NCBI GenBank assembly: GCA_030599095.1
Contig: JAUVOQ010000006.1
Span: forward strand, 1 to 47,780
Direction of reading: 5' to 3'
Origin: Candidatus Ruthturnera sp.
GTDB lineage: Bacteria; Pseudomonadota; Gammaproteobacteria; PS1; Pseudothioglobaceae
DNA length: 47,780 nucleotides
This document shows, in pieces, positions 10,293 to 19,411 of the stretch (positions within the stretch are counted from its first letter, which is position 1; each line of letters begins with the position of its first letter). Position numbers and translations under genes: made by a program. The notes beneath the pieces were generated by a model that saw only the letters and a list, made by a program, of their open reading frames with translations, was not told where the DNA came from and ran no database searches.

Positions 10293-11291
10293 TTATTTTT
10301 CCTTTAATTTTTTAAGTTTAATATTTAAATAATGAGCGATTTTATCAAGATTTAACAGCCACACTTGTATTTTCTTCCATTTTTGATGCCTACTAATAGA
10401 GGTGAAGCCTGTGTAATGTCCTTGCTCAGATAGGTTTTTATCAACGGTACTGGCACCTGTTACAATAATGTCGTCTGCTAAACTGATGTGGCTGGCAATC
10501 ATTGCACCACCGCCTACCATACATCTTTTTCCTAGTGTACAACTACCGCCAATAGCCACTGTAGCGGCAATGGCAGAGTCTTGTCCAATAATAACGTTGT
10601 GTGCAATGTGTACTAAGTTATCAATTTGCACGCCATTGTCAATTTGGGTATCTTCAATTGTACCCCGATCAATGGTTGTGTTCGCACCAATACTCACATT
10701 GTTACCAATAACAACATAACCAAGGTGCGCAATATTATGCCAGTGTTTTTGTTGATCTTGGGCATTGCCAAATCCTTCTGAACCAATCACCACACCGGGA
10801 GATATAACAACATTGTTGCCAATTGAACAACCTTGCAAAATACTTACATTTGGCTGAATCAAAGCATGATTACCAATAGTAACATTATCTTCAATAACAA
10901 CATTTGAGGCAATGGTGCAGTGATTACCAATAATAACATCTTTACCAATAACACAATTTGGCGCTATTTTTGCATGATTGGTTTTGGCACTTGGATGAAT
11001 GCCTTGACAAGGCACAGTTTGTTTTTTAAATAAGTGTGTGGCTTTTGCAAATGCTAAGTAGACATCATCAACCACTAAAGCATTAGTGGGGCAGTTTTTT
11101 AGCAAATCATTATCAAGAATAATGGCACCAGCCTTGGAGTTTATTAATGTTTGCTTGTGTTTGTTACCGTTGATGAAGGTTAGTTGTGTTTGATTGGCAG
11201 ATGAACTTGTGGCAATACTTGTGATTTCAACATTAGCATCACCCACAAGTTTGGCGTTGATGATTTTGGCAATTTCTCCCAGTGTGTGCAT
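10293..11291 (-). CDS. lpxD: UDP-3-O-acylglucosamine N-acyltransferase
   Basis: LpxD adds the second hydroxyacyl chain in lipid A synthesis. The 332-residue product has the N-terminal UMP-binding domain (residues 1-100) and a hexapeptide-repeat beta-helix (about 101-300). The catalytic histidine is H231 ([12 protein letters not shown]), and the C-terminal helix is Lys-rich. It lies 41 bases after bamA. The periplasmic chaperone gene skp, which separates bamA and lpxD in many relatives, is absent. Confidence 0.96.
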   Translation of the reverse strand: MHTLGEIAKIINAKLVGDANVEITSIATSSSANQTQLTFINGNKHKQTLINSKAGAIILDNDLLKNCPTNALVVDDVYLAFAKATHLFKKQTVPCQGIHPSAKTNHAKIAPNCVIGKDVIIGNHCTIASNVVIEDNVTIGNHALIQPNVSILQGCSIGNNVVISPGVVIGSEGFGNAQDQQKHWHNIAHLGYVVIGNNVSIGANTTIDRGTIEDTQIDNGVQIDNLVHIAHNVIIGQDSAIAATVAIGGSCTLGKRCMVGGGAMIASHISLADDIIVTGASTVDKNLSEQGHYTGFTSISRHQKWKKIQVWLLNLDKIAHYLNIKLKKLKEK

Positions 11292-11332
11292 TATTCAGAT
11301 TAAGCCAAAAGGTAATTATGTCTACGCTTGAT

Positions 11333-13693
11333 TTAAAAACTAGTGCCTAGCGTAAAGTCAAATGTTTTGGTTTCGTCGCCTGATTTTTTAATTAAGGGCT
11401 GTGCCACATAAAAGCCTAATGGACCAATAGGCGTTAGCCAAGAGAATGCGACACCTGTTGAAAGACGTAATTCATCTAAGTCAAAACCAGAGGCTTTTTC
11501 GCTAATAGAGCCTAAATCAACAAAGGCACTGATACGCATATTTTTACTATCGTCCATAAATTTTATTGGCGAGATGATTGATGCACTAGCTAGGAAAGAA
11601 AGTTCACCACCTTTGGCTTTACCTGTCTTGGCAGGTACGATAGGTACGCCAGGTATAGGAGGTGGACCAGGTATAGCAGGTATAGCAGGTATAGCAGGTG
11701 TGTAATATTTTGCACCCAAAGAGTTAAAGTCAAACCCACGTATTGATGAGGAGCCACCACCATAATAGCGTTTAAAGAAAGGCAACTGTTTGCCATTGTA
11801 ACCTTGAGCAAGACCTATGTTGCTTTTTAAAGCAACCGTTAAATCATTTTTCAATGGGTAGTAACTGTTATGAGAGGCGTCCATTTTATAATAACGAAAA
11901 TCTGCAACAGGCAAAGCCAAACTGAAATTTAACCCATTTTTTTGTCCTTTGGTTGGAAAATTAAAGTCATCTAATGTGTTCTCGCTCCAATTCAAGCCCA
12001 ATTTCAGTTCAGTTTCATCTTTATTAGCGCATTGTTCTATTTCATGCTTGTCTTTAAAGTCTTTAAAGCAAGTAAGATCAAGTTTTGAGGCTCTTAAATC
12101 AGCACCAATTCGTGTTTCTTTTGTTATTGGTATGCCGTAACCCAAACTAAAACCATTTTCGTCAATTTGATAGTCACTTATTTCTAGTTTATCTGCGTCT
12201 AATTTTTTGGAAAAAACACCATAACTAATGCTGTGTCCATCCTGAGTAAAGTATGGGTCAGAAAAATAAAAACCAATGTCTCTTGCCGCTTTAGAATTAG
12301 ACAAAGAAAGATTTAGCGTGTTGCCCGTGCCTAGAAAATTTCTTTCTTGCACGCCTAAATTAAGTGATGCACCTGTACTACTAGAATGTGACAACCCAAT
12401 TGAGAAAGTGCCAGTTTGAGTTTCTTCAACGGTAAAGTGTAGGTTGATTTTATCCTTAAAACCTTCAAGCTTTGAAACTTGCATTTTTACATCAGAGAAG
12501 AATCCTAAGCGTTTGATTTTTTCAATAGATTCCTTAAGTTCAGTGTCAGAATATAAACCACCCTCATAAATGCCAATTTCACGACGAATAACTTCATCTT
12601 GAGTGCGAGTATTACCAACAATAGTAATGCGATTAATATAAACTTTCTTATTGGGTGTTATGTCAATACTTAAATCAATCGTATGTATGTTTGTATTTTC
12701 TGATGTTGCGACCTCAACATCAGAGAAAGCATAGCCTTGGTTAGTAAACACATCATTAATAGCTTGCAAACTCTGTGTTATTTTTTTGCGTTTAAACACA
12801 TCATCTTTTTTAAAACTCAATAATTTTCTAAGCTCTTCAATGGAATGATTAAGTAAGTCGCCTGCAAATTGAATGGTGCCAATTTTGTATTCAGCGCCTT
12901 CACTAATCTGAATATTAATATTAATACTTTGTTTATCTTTTGACAAATCTGTTTTGACTTCATTGACTTTAAAATCAAGATAGCCGGCATTAATATAGAA
13001 TGATTTCATAGACTCAATACCAGCATCTAATGCTACTTTAGAGTAATGATCTTTTTCAGTGAAGTAATTGATAATAAAAAAATCAGCCTGTCCAATTTCA
13101 AATAAATTTAGTAACTTGCTTTCATTAAAAATACGATTGCCAGCAATTTTCATTGAACTAATTTTTGCCACTTTACCTTCCTTAATATTAAGTTCAATAC
13201 CAACTCTATTTTGCCTATCAATCTCAATAGTTTTGGTAATATCAATACCATAATAACCTTTTGAGGTATAGACAGCTTTTAGTTGAGTGATTAATTTATC
13301 AAGTTGTCTTTTATTGAAAATCTTTCCTTGAGAAAGCCCCATGCTTGTTAAAGTTTGATTTAATGAGTCTTCTTCAATTACTTTGTTTGAATAGTTAATC
13401 ACATCAATGTATTTAATGTGTGGGTTTTCTATTAATTTAATTTTTAAAATTTGAGCTTCTTGGGAGACTTCAATGTCTTTAAAAAAATTAGTTTCATACA
13501 GTGCACGAATAATTTGGTCTGATACTTGATTGTTATAATCATCACCTGTTTCAACTGGAAGATAACTTAAAACACTACCTCTGGAAATAACATTAAGACC
13601 TAGAATTTCAATACTTTTGATAGGGGCTGCTAGCGTCATTGAACAGGCTAAAATGCTTGTTACTAGAGCAAGTTGAATTATGATTTTTTTCAT
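11333..13693 (-). CDS. bamA: Outer membrane protein assembly factor BamA
   Basis: BamA (Omp85) inserts beta-barrel proteins into the outer membrane. The 786-residue protein has a signal peptide (MKKIIIQLALVTSILACSMTLA), five POTRA domains to about residue 420, and a 16-strand barrel. The loop-6 motif IRGF is at about 648-651 (SSSIRGFDF), and the last residue is Phe, as required of barrel proteins. Just after IRGF, extracellular loop 6 contains a proline-rich run with repeated Ala-Ile-Pro units encoded by a 9-base tandem repeat. The gene lies 14 bases after rseP. Confidence 0.96.
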   Translation of the reverse strand: MKKIIIQLALVTSILACSMTLAAPIKSIEILGLNVISRGSVLSYLPVETGDDYNNQVSDQIIRALYETNFFKDIEVSQEAQILKIKLIENPHIKYIDVINYSNKVIEEDSLNQTLTSMGLSQGKIFNKRQLDKLITQLKAVYTSKGYYGIDITKTIEIDRQNRVGIELNIKEGKVAKISSMKIAGNRIFNESKLLNLFEIGQADFFIINYFTEKDHYSKVALDAGIESMKSFYINAGYLDFKVNEVKTDLSKDKQSININIQISEGAEYKIGTIQFAGDLLNHSIEELRKLLSFKKDDVFKRKKITQSLQAINDVFTNQGYAFSDVEVATSENTNIHTIDLSIDITPNKKVYINRITIVGNTRTQDEVIRREIGIYEGGLYSDTELKESIEKIKRLGFFSDVKMQVSKLEGFKDKINLHFTVEETQTGTFSIGLSHSSSTGASLNLGVQERNFLGTGNTLNLSLSNSKAARDIGFYFSDPYFTQDGHSISYGVFSKKLDADKLEISDYQIDENGFSLGYGIPITKETRIGADLRASKLDLTCFKDFKDKHEIEQCANKDETELKLGLNWSENTLDDFNFPTKGQKNGLNFSLALPVADFRYYKMDASHNSYYPLKNDLTVALKSNIGLAQGYNGKQLPFFKRYYGGGSSSIRGFDFNSLGAKYYTPAIPAIPAIPGPPPIPGVPIVPAKTGKAKGGELSFLASASIISPIKFMDDSKNMRISAFVDLGSISEKASGFDLDELRLSTGVAFSWLTPIGPLGFYVAQPLIKKSGDETKTFDFTLGTSF
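11670..11696 (-). repeat. 9-base tandem repeat (x3) coding Ala-Ile-Pro units in BamA loop 6
   Basis: Three perfect copies of ggtatagca lie in tandem on the plus strand. On the bamA strand they encode repeated Pro-Ala-Ile. Diverged copies continue to the left (11640-11669) and encode PGPPPIPGVPIVP. Since 9 is a multiple of 3, gain or loss of a unit changes loop length without shifting the frame. Confidence 0.9.
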
Positions 13694-13707
13694 ATTTTTT
13701 TCACAAA

Positions 13708-15045
13708 TTACAATAAGCGTAATAAGTCATTATACAGAGCGACAACTGTTAATGAGATAATAACAAACAAGCCAAATTTGGTTAAAATTTGTTGAAATGA
13801 CTGGCTAATAGATGAGCCTTTAATAATTTCTATTAAATAGAAGAATAGATGTCCGCCATCTAATAATGGAATGGGCAACAAATTCAGCAAGCCTAGTCCA
13901 ATGCTAATGAGTGCTAAAAAAGATAAAAAAGACACAAAGCCAATCTGGGCACTTTTGCTGGCATAATCAGCAATACTAATAGGACCACCAATTTGATTAA
14001 GTGGCGTGTCACCCATGATCATCTTTTTAATCATTTTTAAGTTGAGTAGGGTCAGCTGATAGACCTTATTATTAGCCGCTATAAAGGACTCAAATATATC
14101 TTTTTTCACTCGCACAAGCCATTTATTTGAATAACCCGTAGGCACTAAAACGCTCACACCTGCTTTGGCTAAACCGTTCTTAGTTTTTGGTGTCAGTATT
14201 GTATTTAAAACATCGCCATTGCGCCTAACTTGTAGATTAATCTTTTTATTTGGGCTGCTTTGAATGACACCAACAAAATCATGCCACGAATCGATATGAA
14301 CATGATTTGCACTTAGGATTTTATCATTGGTTTGTAAGCCAGCTATTGAGGCGGGTGAATGAGGCACAACTTGGTCAATAATTGCCTCAAATTTGGGCAA
14401 GGCAAATTTAAACCCTAGGTAGCGATCAACGCCTTGTTCTGGATTGGATAAGAAATCGCCAGATAAATTAAGTTCTAATTTTTTAAGCGTTGAAGTGCTG
14501 GACATAACATTAATGTAAAGAGGATTTTCATCTAGTGATTGAATAAAATTAATTGAAAATTCGCTAATGGTTGGTGTTAAAACGCCATTGACACTCAGTA
14601 ACTGGTCGCCTGTTTTGATGCCTGATTGCTGGGCAATACTAGGGTTTTCAAGCGCACCTACAACAGGCTTAACACCATTAACACCAATAACAAAAACAAC
14701 AGTATAGAGGGCAATCGCCAAAAGAAAATTAGCAATTGGTCCAGCTGCAACAATCATGATGCGCCTATAAACGTTTTGCTGATTAAAAGCACGGTGTTTT
14801 TCTGATGCATCAACTGGTGACTCGTTTTCATCGAGCATTTTAACAAAGCCACCTAAAGGAAGTGCGCACAATGTGTATTGCGTTTCACCATATTTGAATG
14901 ATTTTAGAACCTTGCCAAACCCAATAGAAAAGCGCAAAACCTTGACGTTAAGTTTTTTAGCAACTAAAAAATGTCCCAATTCATGAATGGTTACCAAAAT
15001 ACCAATGGCAATTAAGAAAAATCCTAAAGCAGAAATAAATGCCAT
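13708..15045 (-). CDS. rseP: Site-2 intramembrane zinc metalloprotease RseP
   Basis: RseP cleaves anti-sigma factor RseA and remnant signal peptides within the inner membrane. The 445-residue protein has the zinc motif HELGH at 21-25 in the first helix and the third metal ligand D396 in LLDGGH. Between them are two PDZ domains (about residues 120-290, with GIKTGDQLLSVNG and GLQTNDKILSANH). It precedes bamA by 14 bases, the common order. The cdsA, uppS and dxr genes often found upstream are replaced by a DUF971 gene. Confidence 0.95.
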   Translation of the reverse strand: MAFISALGFFLIAIGILVTIHELGHFLVAKKLNVKVLRFSIGFGKVLKSFKYGETQYTLCALPLGGFVKMLDENESPVDASEKHRAFNQQNVYRRIMIVAAGPIANFLLAIALYTVVFVIGVNGVKPVVGALENPSIAQQSGIKTGDQLLSVNGVLTPTISEFSINFIQSLDENPLYINVMSSTSTLKKLELNLSGDFLSNPEQGVDRYLGFKFALPKFEAIIDQVVPHSPASIAGLQTNDKILSANHVHIDSWHDFVGVIQSSPNKKINLQVRRNGDVLNTILTPKTKNGLAKAGVSVLVPTGYSNKWLVRVKKDIFESFIAANNKVYQLTLLNLKMIKKMIMGDTPLNQIGGPISIADYASKSAQIGFVSFLSFLALISIGLGLLNLLPIPLLDGGHLFFYLIEIIKGSSISQSFQQILTKFGLFVIISLTVVALYNDLLRLL

Positions 15046-15051
15046 TAGGAT

Positions 15052-15405
15052 TTACAACTGTGGATGGTCATGCCCAGCGTCTTTAAGTTTTTGTAAATAT
15101 TCATGCCAAAGTTTGTCGTGATTCAAAGCAAGTTTGTGCAAGTGTGACCAAGAATAAATACCGCTATCATGCTCATCGCTAAAAAATAAAACAACAGCAT
15201 AGTTGCCTACTGGCTTAATGCGTGAAATGGTTACATTTTCTTTATTGAGTTGCAAAGTTTCTTGCCCTTTACCATGACCAACCACTTCGGCTGAGGGTGA
15301 GTAAACCCTTAAATATTCAGCGTTAAGCGGGTAATCAATCTCATCAAAGGTGATGGTTAATAAGGTTTTTTCTTTGTTTAGGATAATATTAGTCGGTGTT
15401 TGCAT
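15052..15405 (-). CDS. DUF971 (gamma-butyrobetaine hydroxylase-like N-terminal domain) protein
   Basis: The 117-residue protein is a stand-alone DUF971 domain, related to the N-terminal domain of gamma-butyrobetaine hydroxylase. Visible marks are PLNAEYLRVYSPSAEV near residues 26-42 and DEHDSGIYSWSHLHKLA near 76-93. Its biochemical role is not settled; eukaryotic enzymes use this fold to bind zinc. It ends 6 bases before rseP and is probably in the same transcript. No signal peptide or membrane segment is present. Confidence 0.85.
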   Translation of the reverse strand: MQTPTNIILNKEKTLLTITFDEIDYPLNAEYLRVYSPSAEVVGHGKGQETLQLNKENVTISRIKPVGNYAVVLFFSDEHDSGIYSWSHLHKLALNHDKLWHEYLQKLKDAGHDHPQL

Positions 15406-15494
15406 CGGTTGCCTTGATATAAAAATTAAGCAGTATTTTATCAGAAGTCAATTATTCTTAACCTTGAGAGTTATGAGTGGATAATACATCAAAT

Positions 15495-16325
15495 ATGTTG
15501 ATTGATTTTACAAAAATGCACGGGCTTGGTAACGACTTTATGGTGGTTGACAATCTCGCTGGTGATATTACTTTTAATGCTGAACAAATATCAAATTTAG
15601 CCAATCGACATTTTGGCATTGGCTTTGACCAGTTATTGGTGGTTGAAACTAGCAATACAAAAGATATTGATTTTCGTTATGTTATTTATAATGCTGACGG
15701 TTTAGAGGTGGAACAATGTGGCAATGGTGCACGTTGTTTTGCGCGTTTTGTTAGCGAAAAGGGTTTAAATAACAACAATCCAATTGTTGTTGAAACTCGC
15801 TCTGGCATTATTAGTTTGCATTTGAATGATAATGACAATACAGTGCGTGTTGACATGGGAGTTCCGATATGGAAACCCAGTGAAATTCCTTTTACTCAAA
15901 TGGTGAATGAGAAGGCTACTTACAACATTGAAGGCTTTGAAGTTGGCGTTGTGTCAATGGGTAATCCACATGCAGTTTTGGTTGTAAAAGACATTAATAA
16001 AGAAATTAAAAAGACTGCTAAAGAGATACAAGGTTCTGATTATTTTAAAAAAGGAGTGAATGTTAATTTTGTTGAGATTAGTAGTAACAATAAAGAAATC
16101 ACACTTAGAACTTATGAACGAGGCGTGGGAGAGACGCTTGCTTGTGGTAGCGGAGCTTGTGCCACTGTTGCATATTTACATAAGCTGGGGAAAGTTAAGC
16201 TTGAGAAGGATAAAGGTGTTCAGGTCAATTTCTCAAAAGGATTTTTGTATGTTGATATAAAAGATGAAATTGTTTCTATGATAGGGCCTGCTAAGTCTGT
16301 GTTTGAGGGGCGAGTGGAAATTTAA
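15495..16325 (+). CDS. dapF: Diaminopimelate epimerase
   Basis: DapF converts LL- to meso-diaminopimelate for lysine and peptidoglycan synthesis. The two catalytic cysteines are C75 ([10 protein letters not shown]) and C217 ([10 protein letters not shown]). The N-terminal [11 protein letters not shown] is diagnostic. I chose ATG 15495 (276 aa), closest to the E. coli start; an in-frame GTG at 15477 would add six residues. The stop codon overlaps the convergent apaH stop (16322-16325), so the two genes share their 3' ends with no room for a terminator. Confidence 0.95.
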   Translation: MLIDFTKMHGLGNDFMVVDNLAGDITFNAEQISNLANRHFGIGFDQLLVVETSNTKDIDFRYVIYNADGLEVEQCGNGARCFARFVSEKGLNNNNPIVVETRSGIISLHLNDNDNTVRVDMGVPIWKPSEIPFTQMVNEKATYNIEGFEVGVVSMGNPHAVLVVKDINKEIKKTAKEIQGSDYFKKGVNVNFVEISSNNKEITLRTYERGVGETLACGSGACATVAYLHKLGKVKLEKDKGVQVNFSKGFLYVDIKDEIVSMIGPAKSVFEGRVEI

Positions 16326-17119
16326 CAATTTACAGAAAATATTTTTTTGTCTTTTAATCTAATAGCACTTAGTTTACCGCCCCAAACACACCCATAATCC
16401 GTAGGGTAGATATGTGGTTGAGTAACATCTGACAAACCAGACCAGTGACCAAAAAAAATATCAGTGTCTTTTAACAATCGATTTTTGTGCAGAAACCAAG
16501 CTTTAAAACCCTTAGGTGCAGTATCGTGGTTCATTTTTCTTTCAAACTCTAAAGTACCGTCTGCTTGGCAAAATCGCATACGCATACAGGCATTAATGGT
16601 ATATCGACAAGATTCCATTTCATCTAGTCGATCTGTCCAAGTATATGGCTGATTGTAATACATTGCATTAATAAACTTACCTGCTTGGCTGCTTTGTAGG
16701 TGTTTTTCCACAATGCTGGATTGTTCTAACACTATTGCTTTACTCCATAACGGTGGAATGCCTGCATGGACTAAAAGTGCATTTTGATGCTCAATCACCA
16801 AAGGTTGTTGAACCAAAAAATCAATGAGTTCCAAAGCATTTTTGGCATTTAAGATGTCTCCAAAAGTGTCTTTACTGTTAGGTGTTTTATCACCAAGTGT
16901 GCAGGCTAATAGGTGAAAATCATGGTTGCCTAAAACCATTTGTGCATTGCTATTTAAATCCTTGATAAAGCGTAATGTTGCTAATGACTGATTGCCACGA
17001 TTGACCACATCGCCTAAAAAAAACAGTTGATCTTTATCGCTTGAGAATTTAATTTTTTTTAACAAAGCTTGCAAGGAGTTAAAACAACCTTGAACATCGC
17101 CGATTAAATAAGCTGGCAT
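16322..17119 (-). CDS. apaH: Symmetrical bis(5'-nucleosyl)-tetraphosphatase
   Basis: ApaH splits Ap4A into two ADP and so controls dinucleotide polyphosphates, including Np4A RNA caps. The 265-residue calcineurin-like phosphoesterase has the metal motifs IGDVQGC (residues 6-12), FLGDVVNRG and GNHDFH, then LLVHAGIPP. The start overlaps the apaG stop by one base (TAATG), so translation is coupled. Confidence 0.95.
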   Translation of the reverse strand: MPAYLIGDVQGCFNSLQALLKKIKFSSDKDQLFFLGDVVNRGNQSLATLRFIKDLNSNAQMVLGNHDFHLLACTLGDKTPNSKDTFGDILNAKNALELIDFLVQQPLVIEHQNALLVHAGIPPLWSKAIVLEQSSIVEKHLQSSQAGKFINAMYYNQPYTWTDRLDEMESCRYTINACMRMRFCQADGTLEFERKMNHDTAPKGFKAWFLHKNRLLKDTDIFFGHWSGLSDVTQPHIYPTDYGCVWGGKLSAIRLKDKKIFSVNC

Positions 17120-17490
17120 TAATGTAGCGTGTAAGGCTCACTGAGTATAAACTCAGGGATTTGTACATTAAAACGTTCACCGTGGTCATCAACCATGCCA
17201 TAAGAGCCTTTCATAGAGCCAGTTAAGGTTCTGATGATGGCACCTGAGGCATACTGAAAAGACTCTCCTGATGCTAAATGAGGCTGTTGACCAATGACTC
17301 CTTCGCCAATCACATCTTCAGTATGCCCAGTTTCATCTTGAATGCGCCAATGACGCGTTAAAAGTTGTACACCAATATCACTTTTGTTGGTGATTGTCAT
17401 GGTGTAAGTGTAGGCATATTGACTCGCATAAACATCCGATTGATGTGCCAAATAAGCCACTTTAATCTTTATTTCAATGTTGTTTTTCAT
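17119..17490 (-). CDS. apaG: ApaG/CorD family protein
   Basis: This is a 123-residue ApaG with its single immunoglobulin-like fold. The motif TNKSDIGVQLLTRHWRI is followed by the conserved GEGVIGQQPHLASGESFQYASG. Its cellular role is unclear, although the gene is nearly always next to apaH. It overlaps the end of rsmA by 17 bases and the start of apaH by one base. Confidence 0.93.
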   Translation of the reverse strand: MKNNIEIKIKVAYLAHQSDVYASQYAYTYTMTITNKSDIGVQLLTRHWRIQDETGHTEDVIGEGVIGQQPHLASGESFQYASGAIIRTLTGSMKGSYGMVDDHGERFNVQIPEFILSEPYTLH

Positions 17491-18226
17491 AATCTTGGGT
17501 TAAGGTAATAAAGTCATCAATTGTTAGCATTTCAGCACGCTTGGATAAGTCAATATCAGTTTGTGCCTGAGTTAGTATTGATTTTAAGCAATTTCTAAGC
17601 GTTTTTCTGCGTTGTGAAAATGCCAATTTTACAACTTTTTCAAGCACTCTAATGTCTTTGGTTTTTGGCTGCCTTAAAGGCTTTAAGTGCACAATAGCAG
17701 ATTCTACTCTTGGTGCGGGATTGAATGATTCTGGTGGCACGATAAAAATCATCTGAACATCAAAAAAGGCTTGCATCATGACGCTCAAACGTCCATATAT
17801 TTTAGAGCCATTGTTTGCCACCATCCTTTCTACAACTTCTTTTTGTAGCATGAAGGTCATGTCTTTTATTTTGTCTAAATTTTCAAGCAAATGAAAAAGA
17901 ACAGGGGAGGAAATATTGTAAGGCAAATTACCAACCACCCTAATTGGTATCGGCAGGGTATTTAAGTCGAATTTAAGCACATCACCTTGATGAATGATTA
18001 AATTAGGGCGTTGCAGTGATTCTAAAATTGAAATTAAATTTCGATCAATTTCAATGACATTTAATTGCTCAACACAATCTAACAAAGGCAGTGTTATAGC
18101 ACCTTGCCCAGGGCCAATTTCTAGTAAATTGTCATCACGCTTTGGGGCAATGGTGGTAATAATGCGCTCAATAATTCTATGATCAATAAGAAAGTTTTGT
18201 CCAAAGCGTTTACGAGCTTTATGCAT
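17474..18226 (-). CDS. rsmA: 16S rRNA (adenine1518/1519-N6)-dimethyltransferase
   Basis: RsmA (KsgA) dimethylates two adjacent adenines in the 3' loop of 16S rRNA during 30S maturation. The SAM-binding loop EIGPGQG lies at 36-42 and the catalytic NLPY at 100-103. The N-terminal KRFGQNFL is typical. At 250 residues it is slightly shorter than the E. coli protein (273). The start overlaps the end of pdxA by 8 bases and the end overlaps apaG by 17. Confidence 0.96.
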   Translation of the reverse strand: MHKARKRFGQNFLIDHRIIERIITTIAPKRDDNLLEIGPGQGAITLPLLDCVEQLNVIEIDRNLISILESLQRPNLIIHQGDVLKFDLNTLPIPIRVVGNLPYNISSPVLFHLLENLDKIKDMTFMLQKEVVERMVANNGSKIYGRLSVMMQAFFDVQMIFIVPPESFNPAPRVESAIVHLKPLRQPKTKDIRVLEKVVKLAFSQRRKTLRNCLKSILTQAQTDIDLSKRAEMLTIDDFITLTQDYEKQH

Positions 18227-19217
18227 AAGACGATCTAACTTGTGAAGGCTGATGTTTTTTATGATTGGCTACTAGCATTTGTGCATAATTCAGCGCAGCA
18301 TTCAAACTACCAAGACTAATATTCCCAGTGCCAGCAAGCTTAAGCGCACTGCCATGATCTACCGAAGTTCGGATAAATGGCAAACCCAGTGTAATATTAA
18401 CCGCTTTTTTAAATTCCAATGTTTTTAACACTGGCAAGCCCTGGTCGTGATACATGGTAAGTACACAATCAACACCAATCAGCGCATCAGGTGTAAAGGC
18501 TGTATCAGCAGGCACACTGCCGAGAAGATTGTAGCCTTGGTTGTTTAGTTTTTTGATTAAAGGGTTGATAATTTTAATTTCTTCCATGCCTAAATAGCCA
18601 TCTTCGCCTGCATGTGGGTTTAAACCACATACAGCAATCTTAGGTGTGTCAATGCCATTATTTAATAAGAATTGATGAATAATGCCAATGGTTTTTTGCA
18701 AAGATTGTGTGGTAATACTTTGAGGCACTTCTGAAAGTGGCATGTGCGTGGTTGCTAGCGCAACCCTTAAGCCACTTGTTGCCAGCATCATGACTGTTTT
18801 ATCAGTATTAGACAAGTTGGCTAAATATTCAGTATGACCCGTAAAACTAAATCCTGCTTGGTTAATAACGCCTTTATGTACTGGGCCAGTAACCAAAGCA
18901 TCGCATTGTGAGTTAAGGCAATACTCAGTTGCACATTCAAGCGTATTTAACACATATTGTGCATTGTCTTTATTTAAAATACCGCATTCTACAGGGGCGT
19001 TAACTTTAATTGGATAGACAGACAATTCACAAGCTGAACTGGTTTGCTCAGATTCAACAATTTTTATGTTTAAACGAAGTTGTTTTGCACGATTTAATAA
19101 AACATCTGGATCTGCAAATAACAAAAGATTTTTATTTGATTTTATTTGAGCGTAAATAACAGCCAAGTCAGGTCCGATGCCCGATGGTTCTCCAACGGTA
19201 AAAGCAATGATCGTCAT
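18219..19217 (-). CDS. pdxA: 4-hydroxythreonine-4-phosphate dehydrogenase
   Basis: PdxA oxidises 4-phosphohydroxy-threonine in the DXP-dependent vitamin B6 pathway. The 332-residue protein has the N-terminal VGEPSGIGPDL and the three metal-histidine regions FTGHTEYLA, NPHAGEDGYLG and MYHDQGLPVLK. It is the first gene of the overlapping pdxA-rsmA-apaG-apaH operon. In E. coli this operon continues from lptD-surA; here those two genes are 17 kb away. Confidence 0.96.
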   Translation of the reverse strand: MTIIAFTVGEPSGIGPDLAVIYAQIKSNKNLLLFADPDVLLNRAKQLRLNIKIVESEQTSSACELSVYPIKVNAPVECGILNKDNAQYVLNTLECATEYCLNSQCDALVTGPVHKGVINQAGFSFTGHTEYLANLSNTDKTVMMLATSGLRVALATTHMPLSEVPQSITTQSLQKTIGIIHQFLLNNGIDTPKIAVCGLNPHAGEDGYLGMEEIKIINPLIKKLNNQGYNLLGSVPADTAFTPDALIGVDCVLTMYHDQGLPVLKTLEFKKAVNITLGLPFIRTSVDHGSALKLAGTGNISLGSLNAALNYAQMLVANHKKHQPSQVRSSYA

Positions 19218-19411
19218 TAGGCTAATATTGTAAGATTTTTATACAAGCGAAATTTGTCCATGAAAGTAAATAAAGTTATTTAAAGAGACTTTTGTATCAA
19301 ATAGGGATAAAAGCAGACCACTCATATTTAAAGAATATAATAGATACAGTGTATTTTAATCATATAAAATTCTCGCTAAAGTTTATTTCTTACTTTAAAA
19401 ACAGGTTTGTT

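Noticed and set aside
11590-11811. Leu/Tyr-rich minus-strand open frame over the BamA repeat
   Set aside because: It is an alternative reading of the bamA repeat region in another frame. The YLLYL repeat is a by-product of the 9-base tandem unit.
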